Below, piece after piece: positions 11,490 to 23,524 of a stretch of 64,000 nucleotides of DNA. Source of the stretch: Cymodocea nodosa (Eukaryota; Streptophyta; Magnoliopsida; Alismatales; Cymodoceaceae); NCBI GenBank assembly GCA_036874045.1, contig CM072341.1, positions 18,364,501 through 18,428,500 on the forward strand, in the 5' to 3' direction. The first letter of the stretch is position 1. Every line of letters begins with the position of its first letter. The position numbers and the translations under genes are program-made. The notes under the pieces are model-generated. The model saw only the letters and a program-made list of their open reading frames with translations, searched no databases and was not told the origin of the DNA.

Positions 11490-13332
11490 AAAGATCGTGT
11501 ACGAACATGTTTTTCTTACTATCTCTTGATTGCGACTTCGAAACTTACAAAACCAAACTTCGAAATAAAGAACCAGAGAACAAACTTCAAATAAAGAACG
11601 GGAGTAGAAGACAAGGATACGGACCCATGCATGCGACCACCGGTCCGTTTCAAATAATATATATATATATTTTATTTCTATAATATATCGAGAAAGTGTC
11701 GGAGGAGACATCAGTCCGCGTCGAGAGAAAGTGATGGGTCCCTTCAGGTCATGTCTTAAGAATGTCTGGCATTCCTGTTATTACTAAATTTTTTTTTTTT
11801 AATATATAATCTTTACGTGATTTAAGTTTTAAAAGAGACCGTCCGTATTTATTATCTGTACTTAATTAATTAATTAATTTATATATATATATATGATAGT
11901 ATCATCTCGTGTTTTAAAATTTCTTTCTCAATGATTGAGCTCGATCCAAACGTTCTCGTCCTCCTGATCGTCTTGCGACCAAGGTGAATGTCTGGCAACA
12001 AGTTATTTTATTTATTCAGGTGAAAATCATTCGAGCGATCTGAATTACTTAGGTTGGTGCTAAATAAGGTTTTCTTCTCCCGGTTATATAGACATGATTT
12101 GTTTGTTAATCGCTTATCATATGTCATAAAAATTTGGTAATCGTTTAAAAATCTATATTTAATCTGCATGTCATAGAACAAATCTTCCTTTCACTCCAGT
12201 CTTGTAAAATCTTTTTTATTATTACAATGTTTTAAATATTCGAACTTACGATCAATCAAAAGGATGACGAGAAATTTACTCATCATCACTTAGGTGTGCA
12301 ATCTTGAGTTAGTCTTGTAACTAAAATCTAGGAAAGAAGAAAGTCTTAAATTTATGTTAATGCAAAAATACAAATAAAGTAGAAGATCATGGTGCTCTTT
12401 TCTAAGAAAAGAATTAGGAATTTGTAGTATTATTATTATTATTATTTTTCTTTTTATGTGTGAGAGTGTTCCGGAGTCAACTCTTGATCTAGTAGTCATT
12501 ATGATTTGAATAATTTTGGTGATGAATAATAAAAAATTTCGTAGCCTTCAACTACCTTGAATTAGTCACATATTCCTTCTTTCGCACAGCTGGATTAGAT
12601 AGAAATGACAAAAGTCTCTCACATGGAAAAGAAATACGTTATGAATTAATAGTTTTATCTTGAAGATACGAGATTTCAATGTAATTTTGATATGGTGATA
12701 GACCTTTTGTTCCTATCATATTGACCCTTTAAGATGATAAATTCTCTCGCACTTGTATCAAAATACGCCAAGATAATTGTCATCTTGATTTTGATGAATT
12801 GCTGACGATCTCAATAATTCCTATTTATCAAAACAAAGAAAGAAATCTCTTCCTCATCTTCGTGCAACATCAGGCACTTACGAAGAAGTCCTCCTCGTTC
12901 ATTAATTTTCCATTCTTCAAGGTTCCAGTAATCGATGACGCGATGACATTTTTTTATTATCATCAAAGATAAACATGAAGTATTTAATGCACTTGTTTGT
13001 TTGTTCCAGAAGAGAAATGTAACAAGAAACAAAGCATAGTCACCAGACGAGATCAAAGTGGAAGCATCGGTCCTTCTTCCTTATTATTATCAATTTTTTT
13101 CCTGTGCTGCTTTGTTTGTCTTTCTCTGCTCGCCACTTCCTACCACAAGAAACCCGTCGAAAATTGAACTGATCTCGTCTCCTCTTCTCTCACTCGTCCT
13201 CCTCCTTTTGTCGACAGAAATATAGGAAGAAAGTGATGATGTCGCTTTTCTCATTCTTCTCGTCACGGCCCTTCTTTTGAGGAAAAAGAAGCGGGAGGCT
13301 CGACGGGAACTCAAAGAGCAGGGGAGGAAAGA
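11490..13332. other. Spacer upstream of the RING/vWA gene
   Basis: AT-rich with short AT dinucleotide runs (about 11879-11894) and a TTA run near 12430. From about 13080 the sequence becomes pyrimidine- and then GC-richer, as expected for a promoter and 5' UTR. No other gene was found. Confidence 0.5.
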
Positions 13333-15861
13333 ATGAGCACAGGATGGAGGAAAGCTTTCTGCACGTCGGCGGCGTCGAGGCCGCAGAGCCCAAGCCCGAC
13401 AGAGAGTGGGAGACTCAGGCTCTTCTCATCCTCGTCCAGCTCCCGCGGTGGGAGCGACCCATTAACCCCGACGGCGACGACGGAGGAGGAAGTTGTCCCT
13501 CCGAGCTCCGGCCTTAGGTGCCGGACGGCGAGTGCAGCTGCCGAAGAGACCGCCAAGTTGCAATGTGGGTCGGCGAGCAGCGGCAGCCCGATGGCGTCGC
13601 CGAGACCGCTGGCTCCGTCCCCTGCCAACTCCAAGCCTTGCTCCCCAAGATCGCCCTGCAGATTCTCTATCCTCAGGAACACTTTTCGGCTCTCGAAGGT
13701 ACTGAGAACGGCGGAAGCTGCTTCTTTTCTGACTCAAGTACTATTGGTTTTTCAACTTCTTTTCTACTCTATCCACAGGGAAGATTCTCTGGTTTTCTCG
13801 TTCTTCCCCTTTTAAAAAGGCAATAAAAATCTGGATCTTTTCTTTTCTCTGTTCCACCTCCGCCGCCCATGATTGGAATTTACCAACTCCAACTTTTCTG
13901 GCCTGTTTCCCAAAATAGAACCCAAACCCAAATGGGTGGTTGTTCATGGATGTCTGTAATGGTGTTTGGTTTTGTGTTAGCAGAATCGATGTGGGTTGTG
14001 TCCTCAGAGCGTGAAGGCGGTGCAAGGAACCGCCATCTTTATCGCCGAGTGCTCTCACTCCTTCCACTTCCCCTGCATCTCCGCCCACGTCCGGAAGCAG
14101 CAGTCCCTCGTGTGCCCCGTCTGCGCCGCCACCTGGCTCCAGGTTCCCCTTCTCCCCGTCCACCCGCTGTCCGACCAAGGCATCGCCAACGTCGAAGATG
14201 ACGACGGTGGTAGAGGATGGAGGTCTGCAAGGACGAAGCAAGAGAGTGGGAAGGCGGTGACGACCATGGTGGCGGTGACATCACCGAAGACGAACCCGGA
14301 GACCAAGGGATACAGTGACGACGAGCCTCTGTTCTCACCCGGTGGTGGCTGCGCTTCGCGGTTTAATCCGATACCAGAGGCGGAGGAAGATGACGAGGAG
14401 GAGGAGAAAAGCTCCGGTAACGAATTCCAGGGCTTCTACTCCGGAACTGGCAAATCAGCCCCTCCACCAGAACGACGATGTCATCAACATTGGCAACATC
14501 AACTAGAACAAGCGTCTTGCACTGCCGGAGTACAGGTCACCGTAAACCCCGACATCGCTCTCCTCTCCACCGGTCGCAACCACGACAAGTACGCCGTGGC
14601 GGTAAAAGTGAACGCTTCGTTATCATCACCACCCTCCACCGCCGCCGGGACTAGCCGTGCGCCGATTGATCTGGTGATGGTCCTCGACGTTGGCAGCGCT
14701 ATCATGGGGTTCAAGCTACAGATGCTGAAGCGATCCATTCGCCAAGTGATCTTCTCTCTCAGCTCCGCCGACCGTCTCTCCCTTGTCGCATTCGCCTCCT
14801 CCGCCAAGCGCTTGTTTCCTCTGAGGAGAATGACGATTCAAGGCCAACGTGCCGCTAGAAGGGTCGTCGACAGGCTCTTCTCCGGCGCTGGAACCACCGG
14901 TGCTGTCGGCGACGCCTTAAGAAAAGCAACAAGAATCCTCGAAGACCGGCGAGAACGGAACCCTGTTGCCAGCATCATGCTCCTCTCTGATGGCTCGCAA
15001 CGACAGCAGTCTTCCGAGAAATCTTCGTCTTCTACATTGTCGTGCAGGTCTTCATCCACAACGTCTTCCGCCGCGACTCGATTCGCTCACATCGAAATCC
15101 CGGCGGACAACGCCGCTGGCAAGCCGGGGCAAGAGATGCCGGAGAAGGCATTTGCCAGGTGCGTCGGAGGGCTGCTGAGTGTCATCGTCCATGACGTGAG
15201 CCTCCAGCTGACTTTGCCCTTTGGAGAGATCACAGCCATGTATTCCATCAGCGGGCAACCGGCGGCAACTATCACACCGGGCGGGTTGGTCAGGTTCGGA
15301 GACCTCTACGCCGACGAGGAGAGGGATCTTCTCGTGGAGATCAGAGTCCTATCTTCTCTCCGGCAGATGGCTTTCAAGGCCAAGTGCAACTACCGATTGC
15401 CCGCGACCCAGGAACGGGTTCAATGTGGGGAGATGCCGTTGCCAGTTGTCGTGCCACCGACGTCGGCCGCGAGCGAGAAGTCGGAGACGATAAGGAGCCT
15501 CTTCGTAGCGACGAGGGCTGTGACGGAGGCAAGAAGGCTGACGGAGACGAACGACACGGGCACTGCGTTGCACTTGCTGTTTTCTGCGAGGTCATTGCTG
15601 CTGAAGTCTGCTGCAGCGGCGGGGTCTGGAGATGAGAACCTTAGGGCAGTGGAGGTGGAACTGGCGGCGATTCAGAGGAGAAGGCAGCACAGGCGAAGGG
15701 GGGAGGCGGAGACGGTGGTTGGGGTCGAGCGTGGAGGTGGGGAAGCGTTGACGCCGACATCGGCTTGGCGGGCGGCGGAGAGGTTAGCCAAGTTGGCCAT
15801 CGTGAGGAAATCCCTGAACCGGGTCCGTGATTTGCATGGGTTCGAGGACGCCCGGTTTTGA
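13333..15861 (+). CDS. WAV3-like RING/von Willebrand A E3 ubiquitin ligase
   Basis: Exons 13333-13698 and 13984-15861 join in phase to give 747 aa, near the family's usual length. The N-terminus MSTGWRKAFCTS and the Ser/Pro-rich region ending PRSPCRFSILRNTFRLSK match the WAVY GROWTH 3 family, which acts in root gravitropism. The RING finger has C125, C128, C145, H147, H150, C153, C166 and C169 (C-x2-C-x16-C-x-H-x2-H-x2-C-x12-C-x2-C), all present. An acidic stretch follows (EAEEDDEEEE), then a vWA domain from about residue 350. Oddity: the MIDAS motif, normally D-x-S-x-S, reads DVGSA (357-361), so both serines are replaced, although the later Thr (GTT) and Asp (LLSDG) remain. The exon is strongly GC-rich compared with its surroundings. 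The intron ends in a tandem TAGCAG acceptor, so a Gln-longer isoform (start 13981) is possible. Substrates cannot be read from sequence. Confidence 0.93.
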
Positions 15862-17764
15862 TATATCTGGGACTCGGCCGAAGATGTGCTGCTTCGAATT
15901 CTCCTTTTTCCTGGGGCAATAAGAGAAAACAACAATTGAAAAAGACGTGAAGCTGAAGGAGTTCTGTACATATTCTCCTAATTCGAACGCGGCAATAAGC
16001 AAGCACAATATTTGTTGTGCCTGGGTGAAATATGCTTACACAATCATCTTTTTCTTTGGAATTCTTTTTTCTTTGAAATTGATGTAAAAACATATTTTAA
16101 AAAATGATCGATTATGTTACTAGATCTTGAATCCTGGCCAGTCTAAAATATTAGATTAAACATTCAATCTCGTTAGAATTCTACGACCAAGTGTACTTGC
16201 TTCCATTTTTCATACCACCATTCTGCTGTTGTCAAATTAACATGCTTAGTTAATACGATCGAACATTCTCGAACACTGTTAAAATTTAATGTTTTTACTA
16301 ACTTTACCTCTCAATACTTGATTTTTGTTGTTTCCTTTTAAACAATAGATCTTCCACCCCTTACCAATTTAATATTTTTACTGGATTCAACCCTCTTAAC
16401 ATTATTTATCGGTGGCGAAGGTTGTGTGATCTCACGTTCAAAGGCAACAATGAAAACATTAAAATGTAATGAAATTCGTCAGTCCTCTTGCATTGTTATC
16501 AAACGATATCATCAAGAGATCGAATTCCTCCTACATTTGACTGGATCGTTAACTTTGTATAATTTATTGTTTATGTAAACTGACGTTAACATACGTAATT
16601 ACAGTGTGAGAAAAACATCAAGTTATGATTCAACTTTTGCATAAAAATTTAAATATTTTTGAAGTCACATATTAAATTTTTTTTTTTTTTTTCAATACCT
16701 ATAAAAAAAATCATAAAATACTTTGTGACCTACAATCTTATCTTTTATAATGATGACAACTTCGTTTGAGTTGAAATTTAAGTCTTTTTTTCGCCCCCCT
16801 TCAAATAAGGTAGAAGACAAATCAAGCTATACTCACAGGTGTTTTGCGACGCAGAGTGCTGCTGCATTTGGGTGTTCGATTGAACAAGAGAGATTATCTT
16901 GAAGGATAGATAAGATACCATGAGAGGCGCATGTTCACAAATATGTTGTTCATGCCAGCCACACGCATGTAAGCGGTTGATGGGGATCCTAGCTGCATTC
17001 ACGACTCTTCCTCTTCTCCGTCGGCAAGTATTGAACCCTTTGACCGCTGCTGTGAAAACCAAAAGTCTCACTGCCAAGGAACTCGGCTCATCGCATTCAT
17101 GGCTATTCCCTGCCAAATACAAGCTTAGAAACAATACAGGCAAATCATTGTTTATACAACGATAAAACAAACTGCGCATGGACTAGTTGCCTTGGTGGAC
17201 AACAAGTTTCTTCATTTTTTTAGGGGAATTGGTGGATTCAGGCTAGCATATTTTGCTTCTGATTATTGCTTGTCAACTTTGGTGGAGTAAGGAATTTCCC
17301 CGTCACAACAGGAAGAAGCGGCCTTGCAAAAACCAAAGGCCAACCCAACGAGTCAATGACATGGTGAATGGAATGAAAATATAACTTTAACAGTCCTCTC
17401 ATTGTTGGAATAATTCTACATTCAAAAATGAAAAGAAGATTTGTACAAATATTAAAGAAGAAGCTGCTCTATTTATCATTAATTAATTTTGAATTACATG
17501 TCTCACAATAATAAGCTTTTGGATACAAACATATATTTGTAAGATCTCAAAAACCACAAGTGAGAGAGGATCTAGAATAATCATACATTGAAAAGTCAAA
17601 AAAGAAGAAGAAGATTTCTCTACTCAAAATCAATTGATTTTAAATTAAATGTCTTACATTACATACATTAAAAAATTATAATACATACCTCAGTAAAAAA
17701 AATAATTTCAACCACCAATAAAGGTGCTTTAGGTAAAGATAAATAGGCTCCAGATTATTCACTT
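15862..17764. other. Spacer between RING/vWA gene and HEMA
   Basis: The two genes converge here, so both 3' ends lie inside. The patch at 16920-17165 is less AT-rich and opens about 80-codon frames on both strands, but neither resembles a known protein. No gene is called. Confidence 0.45.
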
Positions 17765-19982
17765 TCAGATTTTTTGAACTTTCTCCACCTTGGCTTTAAT
17801 CTTCTCCTCCAAGATTGCTTTCTTGGTGTCAAGCTCGAACATCCTATTGAGTGCATGCATATTTTCAAGGGTATCATCAAGTGATTGGCTGTCATCATCA
17901 CCATCACATCTTAATTGTTTTAAAGGTCCATAGAGAAGTTTGTTTATAAGATTATTGCTCAATTCATTTACTGTTTTTCGGAGTTTACCAGTTAAGGCCT
18001 TGTCTCCGATCTTCTGCAGGCATCTTGCAAGCTCCAAGTCCTTGATTCCATCCATATGTTGTTTTAGCTTCCTAATGGTAGGGACAGTCTCAAGCGAATC
18101 ACTCCAAGCCTGGAAGTGTTTCAATTCCTCACCGATAATTGTCTGAGCTTCTTGTACTTTTCTAAGCCTATGTTCCTTTCTTGCTTCCACTACTTCCTTC
18201 AGATCATCAACGTTAAAGAGTCGAACAGTTTCTAGTTTTGAAACACAGGATTCCACATTTCTAGGAACAGATATATCAATAAAGATTCTTATTCCATCCA
18301 TTGATGAGCTAGGTGGAGCTAGGACTTCAACATTCTTATTCATGAATAATGGTCCTTCTGAAGCTGTGCAGGTGAAAATAACATCAGCTTTATCTGCACA
18401 AGATAACATATCCGAGAAAGGCTTATAAATAATTTCAACATCTTTCAGCTCTTCTTTGATGGCAGCAACTCTTTCTTCTGACCTATTTACAACAACCATA
18501 TTCTTACATCCTTTTGCAGCCAAATGTTTTATAACTAGTTTTCCCATCTTACCAGCTCCAATCACCAGCATTCTAGCAGAGGAGCAATAAGACGGTGGTA
18601 GCTTCATAAAAGCCAACTCAACAGCAGCTGAGCTAACAGACGCCACACCAGAAGAAATATTGGTCTCACATTGAACCCGCTTTCCACAAGTTATTGCATG
18701 CTTGAAAAGCCGATCAACATATTTCCCAAGACCACCTTGTTGCGATCCATTTCTTACTACTTGTTTAACTTGTGAAAGAATTTGTCCTTCTCCCAAGACA
18801 AGAGAGTCTAGGCCAGCTGCAACCTCAAAGAGATGGCATGTAGCATCATTATCACCCAGCAAATATAGATGCTCCCTAAGCTTGGAAACAGGGATTCCAC
18901 TTCTCTGAAACATAAAAATAACAATTGATACTTAGCTGAGGCAAACAAGTGGGAAAAATACATTCGACAGAGTTACCAAAGCAAATTTAACACTTCAATG
19001 CCAAAGATGAGTTTTGGGTAAAAGAAGCTATAGGATCTGCAAATACCTTTGCCATCCATTGAGTCACTTCCCTAATTCCTTGATGCCAAGACAAGGCAAC
19101 AACATATATTTCCATTCGGTTGCAGGTACTGAGAACAGCAGCTTCTTCGATATGGAACAAGTCACAGAGCTCTTGAATAGCATGAGGCCATTGTGCTTCA
19201 GGAATTACAAGCTTTTCATGTATCTCAACCGGTGTTGTATGAACACTAACTCCAATGACGGCAAGGCTGCATCTTTCTCTGGTATAGCCTGCATGGTTCC
19301 ATTATATAAATTTTAGACATTGAAATACAAAATTATAAAACAAGAGAGATCAACCTCCCACGTCTCTCGAGACAGTAGCAAAATATATAAAGATTGAAAA
19401 TTTTGATTTTTATTTTCATCTACTGAAATAGGTATGTTAAATAACCTAATTCTTACATACAACTATTCAGTAATCAACTGGGCTACTCCCCTCTATATCA
19501 TTCAAGAAAAGCAAATGAAGATAAATATATAGACTTGACATTTTTACAAGTTGCAGGACACGGTGAAATAAAGATATCGAAACGCATTTCAACCAATTTT
19601 TTAAAACCAGGACCAGAATGTCTGATATAAGTAGGTATGATCAGACCAAAACCAGCAAGGTCAGCAGTCTGAATAGGCAACTCTCTCCTAGTCCGAAATT
19701 AGGCAAGAGCAGATACTTACGTGGAGATGCAGAGGCCTTTAACTGCTCGAGTACGGTAAATGCTCCTCTCTCCTCCACAGCCTCGCATCCGACGTGACCT
19801 CTCCCGGCCGCAACTCCTCTCCTGCGCCGACACCCCAGCCCATGGAAGGAGGAGGAGGAGGAGGAAGGAAAGAACGCCGAGTGCCGTCCTCCCACTGCCC
19901 CCACGTTATTCCGCAACAACTCCACACCAAACACCGACGACGCGCCGGCGTGGCGGAAAACGGACGCCGTGACCGTCGCCAT
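17765..19982 (-). CDS. HEMA: Glutamyl-tRNA reductase, chloroplast (HEMA)
   Basis: Catalyses NADPH-dependent reduction of glutamyl-tRNA(Glu) to glutamate-1-semialdehyde in the plastid, the first committed step of chlorophyll and heme synthesis. Three exons in transcript order: 19982-19721, 19288-19047, 18904-17765. All borders are GT-AG and phases match (C|GC makes Arg88), giving 547 aa, the usual length. Residues 1 to about 70 form a Ser/Arg-rich transit peptide encoded by a GC-rich exon. The catalytic domain contains SVHTTPVE and STCNRMEIY with the nucleophile Cys143. [18 protein letters not shown] (residues about 200-217) is the family signature. The NADPH-binding loop GAGKMG is at 284-289, and the C-terminal helical dimerisation domain ends [13 protein letters not shown]. 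The start was chosen at MATVTASV because it gives a sensible transit peptide; an upstream in-frame ATG at 20120 would lie in the promoter. I cannot tell whether it is HEMA1 or HEMA2. Confidence 0.97.
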
Positions 19983-20110
19983 CGGTACCCTAGTCTCCTC
20001 TCCTCTCCTCTCCGCGTTCGTTGGGTGGAAGAGGAGGAAGGAACGAGTCGGCCTGGCGTTCACTCTTTTCGGATGGTGGCGGGTGGCGATATAAATATCG
20101 GCAAACGGGG

Positions 20111-20116
20111 CACGTG
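20111..20116. promoter_or_regulatory. G-box CACGTG upstream of HEMA
   Basis: The hexamer lies about 130 bp upstream of the HEMA ATG (19982). A TATA-like palindrome, CGATATAAATATCG, sits between them at about 20088-20100. HEMA1 genes are known to be light-regulated through HY5/PIF-class factors that bind G-boxes, so this site is a good candidate. Activity is inferred. Confidence 0.6.
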
Positions 20117-20930
20117 CCAACGGAAAGGGTGAATTTGGAAGACGTGGTTGGATTAGGTGGGGGCGGCGGCTGTCGGAGATGATTTCTTCTTATTCTTCTT
20201 CTGAGTGGGGGAAAAAAAATGAAAAACGAGACAAACAATCTCATTGAATCAAATTCAATTCAGAGTTTATTCTTGGTAAAATAATCGCAAGGTTATTCTG
20301 GTAAATATGAATTTATAGGTTTCATAAAGTAATTATCAAATTTTCCAAAAACAAAAGACCGATCACTTAGACAATATTGGGTGGATACGTATTTTTCCCT
20401 TGGGATCTACATCTTAACGATTTAAAGAAAAACTGTGGTTCCATTCGGCTTGTACGGTATTATTTAACAAAATATTTGACTTTTATGGATTACGACGTTT
20501 TCATAGATGATGAGCAAGACAAAAGCTGCATGACCATGATTCCGGTCAGATGCCTCAATCACTTTCATCGACGTTTAAAACCCATGCTGAAGGGTTTTTT
20601 TCTTTCCTTTTTTTTTTTCTTTTTAGTAGCAGCAACTGCAACTGCAACACGCTTGGAGAAGTGGACAACACAGTCAAGATCGTCTGGGAGAGATCGACGT
20701 TGTTTATAAAGTCAAGTTTGTCGGTGGAGCCATTCCCATAAGATCACATGAACATGGAAGGATCTCCCTTGCATTCCAAGTCTTTCCAGAAAATGTTATT
20801 AAAGGTACTGTTTGTGACGTTTACAAAGTTAACAATTAGAAGGTTGAAAATTTTTTTTAACTTTTTTGACATATAAAAAAGATTACAGATTTTAAATTTT
20901 TAGATTTTTTCTTAAAAGTTAGAAAAAATA
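20117..20930. other. Spacer upstream of HEMA
   Basis: Contains a T-run near 20605-20620. From about 20668 to 20840 one + frame reads VVYKVKFVGGAIP and continues for a few dozen residues. It is too short and too ordinary to call. No gene was identified. Confidence 0.4.
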
Positions 20931-21190
20931 GTATAAGAATTATCTTATTATTTAAAATTAATTATAATTAAAGTATATATTGTTAATATAATTAAAGTAT
21001 AATATATTATTTTAATTATTACTTTGTATAATATATTATTGTTTTAATTAAAATTACTTTGTATATATACTTTAATATAATTAAAGTATATTAATATAAT
21101 ATATTGTTGATATTATTTAATTTTATTTATAATATTAAAATCAAAAATATTATTTAATATATAATATTAAAATTTTAAGAATTATATAAT
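20931..21190. repeat. AT-only block with nested inverted repeats
   Basis: Nearly pure A/T with repeated AATTAAAGTATA and its complement TATACTTTAATT at several places (for example about 20967, 20990, 21067, 21083), so the block can form multiple hairpins. It may be the remains of a MITE. No terminal repeats with target duplications could be placed. Confidence 0.45.
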
Positions 21191-21983
21191 TTCTTTAGCT
21201 TTCTGTTGATGACACAAGTATTTTCAAATTTTTTAAATTTCTAATTTTTTTAACTTTTTCAATGATATAAACAGACCTTAAGTCTTTGAGAGACCCTTTC
21301 GAAAGGAAAATACAACTGTTGAAAAAATTATAGAAAGTCACATGGTTGTATTGACAGTGCACGACGCTAAGCTACAACTGTTGCAAGGGTTCTCAACCTG
21401 AAACCCAAGTAATTTTGGGTTGTCAGTTTTCCATAAGAGCGGAACTACCTTCCTAAGCATCCATATTTCATTGGAAGATCGTACTTCATTGGAAGGTGTA
21501 GAACGATTGGGTTGATCGGGTTGCTAAATATAGAGTGAATAAAAGCGAAATACAAGAGAAGCCCCCTCCCTCACATTTAGTTGTAGAACGTGACCCCACT
21601 TCCTAAAGGCCAAACAACCCAACAGATCATGTGGGGGCATAAGCAGCACATTCTGCTGAGCTGTTAAAATTTTTCCCATGATGATTTGATGAATGTTGGT
21701 CACAAAATATCACAGAATCATGTCAATAGACTATTCCACACTTCTCGTAAGATACCAGCAACGACTCCATAGCAAAACTTCACCGAGAAGTTAAGTTCCT
21801 TGAGCTGGTAGGGCTCTAAATTGAAAATCAATCTTCTTTTTCCTTAGTTCAGAAAAATTAGCAATCAACTCTAGTAGATTTGTGACTCGCTCTCTGTCTC
21901 GTTATCCTTCAGATTAGGTTTAAAGTTCACTAACCAATACCACAAACAAGCACCTCAAATTTTGATACAGTTGATTTGTTTTA
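21191..21983. other. Spacer, nothing identified
   Basis: No coding frame, RNA gene or terminal repeat recognised in about 0.8 kb. Confidence 0.4.
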
Positions 21984-23337
21984 AAAGATATTTGTGTACC
22001 TAAAAAAAAAAAGATAGAAAACGTCGAAAAAGAAAATATTAAAAAAAATTTCATTATTTTTTAGATGTTTGTATTTTAAATGAGTTTTCGTCGTTTTCTA
22101 TTATTTTTTCTTAATATATAAGAAATTTTTTTTTTTTTTTTCTAACCTTCTGATCTCTAAAATAAAAAATAATTCTAAAAATTTTCTTTTATTTTCTAAT
22201 CTTCTGATCTCTAAAATGAAAAACATTCTGATATTTCAACTATATATCTAAAAATCCTCCCATACAGAATTTCCCTCTATAGAAAGACTGATCCATTGCA
22301 AGTTGTGGAGGAGAGGACCTCTGGGTTCCATACTGCAAATTGCAGGACATATTCTTTTTATCAGTGGCTTGATTTTTCTACCATAACTAATTTTGGATCA
22401 TTTTTCCTTGAATTAAAGAAAACTTTGGTGATTGTAACGATTAGAAATTGATTACTAATATTGTTTTATCGTATCATAATTTGTATTGATCAATTGTTTT
22501 AACACTTGCTTGTTTTCTAAATTTTAATATATTCAAAGTAAAAGAAGATTGAATTTTCTAAGTATTTTTAACAGTAATCATAAATTTTTTAAATAATGGT
22601 TATCAAAAAAATTTATCAATCTACTTTAAAAGATGTTCTTGAAAAAATTAATAGAATTTTCTATTAATTTTTAAATAAATTTTCAATGTCAGTTATCTAG
22701 AATTATATCATTTTACATGTAAAAACTAAAGAAACGTTTGTGCAATCGTAAAAATAAAATAACAGAATATCACAAGAAATGATGAAAAAGATAATGATAA
22801 AAAATAATGTAAAGTCAATAAAAAATTAAAATGTTTGTGCATAAAATAGAAAATTATAGAATGTAATATATATATATATATTTATTCATAAAATAAAAAA
22901 TATTGAAATTAATAAATTAAATATTTTTGTATTTGTCTGTAAGATAGAAAATAATAAAATTTTTCATAAATAATATAAGATAAAGTCATTTGTAACAATA
23001 ATTGTAACATAAAATAAATTTCACATATCTTTATTGTTTAACATATCTCTCGTAATATCAATTCACATCTACTAATAACATAAATAATTTCTATATCAAA
23101 ATTATATGCTACTAATATATTATATGATAATTTATCTTTTTTATTTCTTTATTTTCTATCAATTTGAAAGATTAAAATGTCAAAAAATAAAAGAAAATTT
23201 TTCTTATATATCAGAAGAAAATATTAAAATCTTTAAAAATTTATTTAATATACAAACACCTAAAAAATAATAATTTTTTTTTTACTATTTTTCTTTCAAA
23301 TATTTTTCACCATTTTTTAAGATACACAAACATCCTC
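21984..23337. mobile_element. Non-coding DNA transposon with TIRs, PIF/Harbinger-like
   Basis: The left end from 21984 and the reverse complement of the right end at 23337 match over about 24 bases (AAAGATATTTGTGTACC versus GAGGATGTTTGTGTATC, then A-rich). Flanks are TTA on the left and TAA on the right, close to the 3-bp TWA target of PIF/Harbinger elements. The interior has no transposase. It carries TTTGTGCA words at about 22735 and 22832, like the Harbinger copy in the LIMR gene, and a roughly 35-bp direct repeat (about 22141-22175 and 22195-22229). Possibly a composite of nested non-autonomous copies. Confidence 0.55.
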
Positions 23338-23388
23338 TAAAATTCTACAATGTCACCGGTAACCTTAGGTTATGCTACGTTGCTCTAT

Positions 23389-23416
23389 CACGTGACTCAT
23401 TATCCTTTGTCACGTG
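23389..23416. promoter_or_regulatory. Paired G-boxes upstream of UFC1
   Basis: CACGTG occurs at 23389-23394 and 23411-23416, centre to centre 22 bp, that is two helical turns on the same DNA face, about 135 and 110 bp before the UFC1 ATG. The first is followed by ACTCAT. Function is inferred from position and spacing. Confidence 0.6.
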
Positions 23417-23524
23417 CCATTTCGTCGTCAAAGTTCTCCTCTTCCTTTTCCTCCTTGGCAAGTCCCTAACCTACCCACTGACCGACCGAGAACAGGGAGA
23501 AATCGGCGGCGGCGGAGCGGCGCG

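Noticed and set aside
13741..15635. Many long open frames on both strands over the RING/vWA gene
   Set aside because: They are shadows of a GC-rich coding exon. Only the + frame from 13333 joined to 13984-15861 gives a recognisable domain order.
16889..17179. Frames of 80-130 codons on both strands in the HEMA-RING spacer
   Set aside because: Neither translation resembles a protein family, and both strands are open over the same stretch, which points to composition.
19722..20120. Longer HEMA start at 20120
   Set aside because: It would place the TATA-like and G-box region inside the coding sequence. The ATG at 19982 gives a normal transit peptide and family length.
20660..20840. Short + frame with VVYKVKFVGGAIP, briefly reminiscent of phloem protein 2
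   Set aside because: Too short and lacking the family's conserved residues beyond a few positions.
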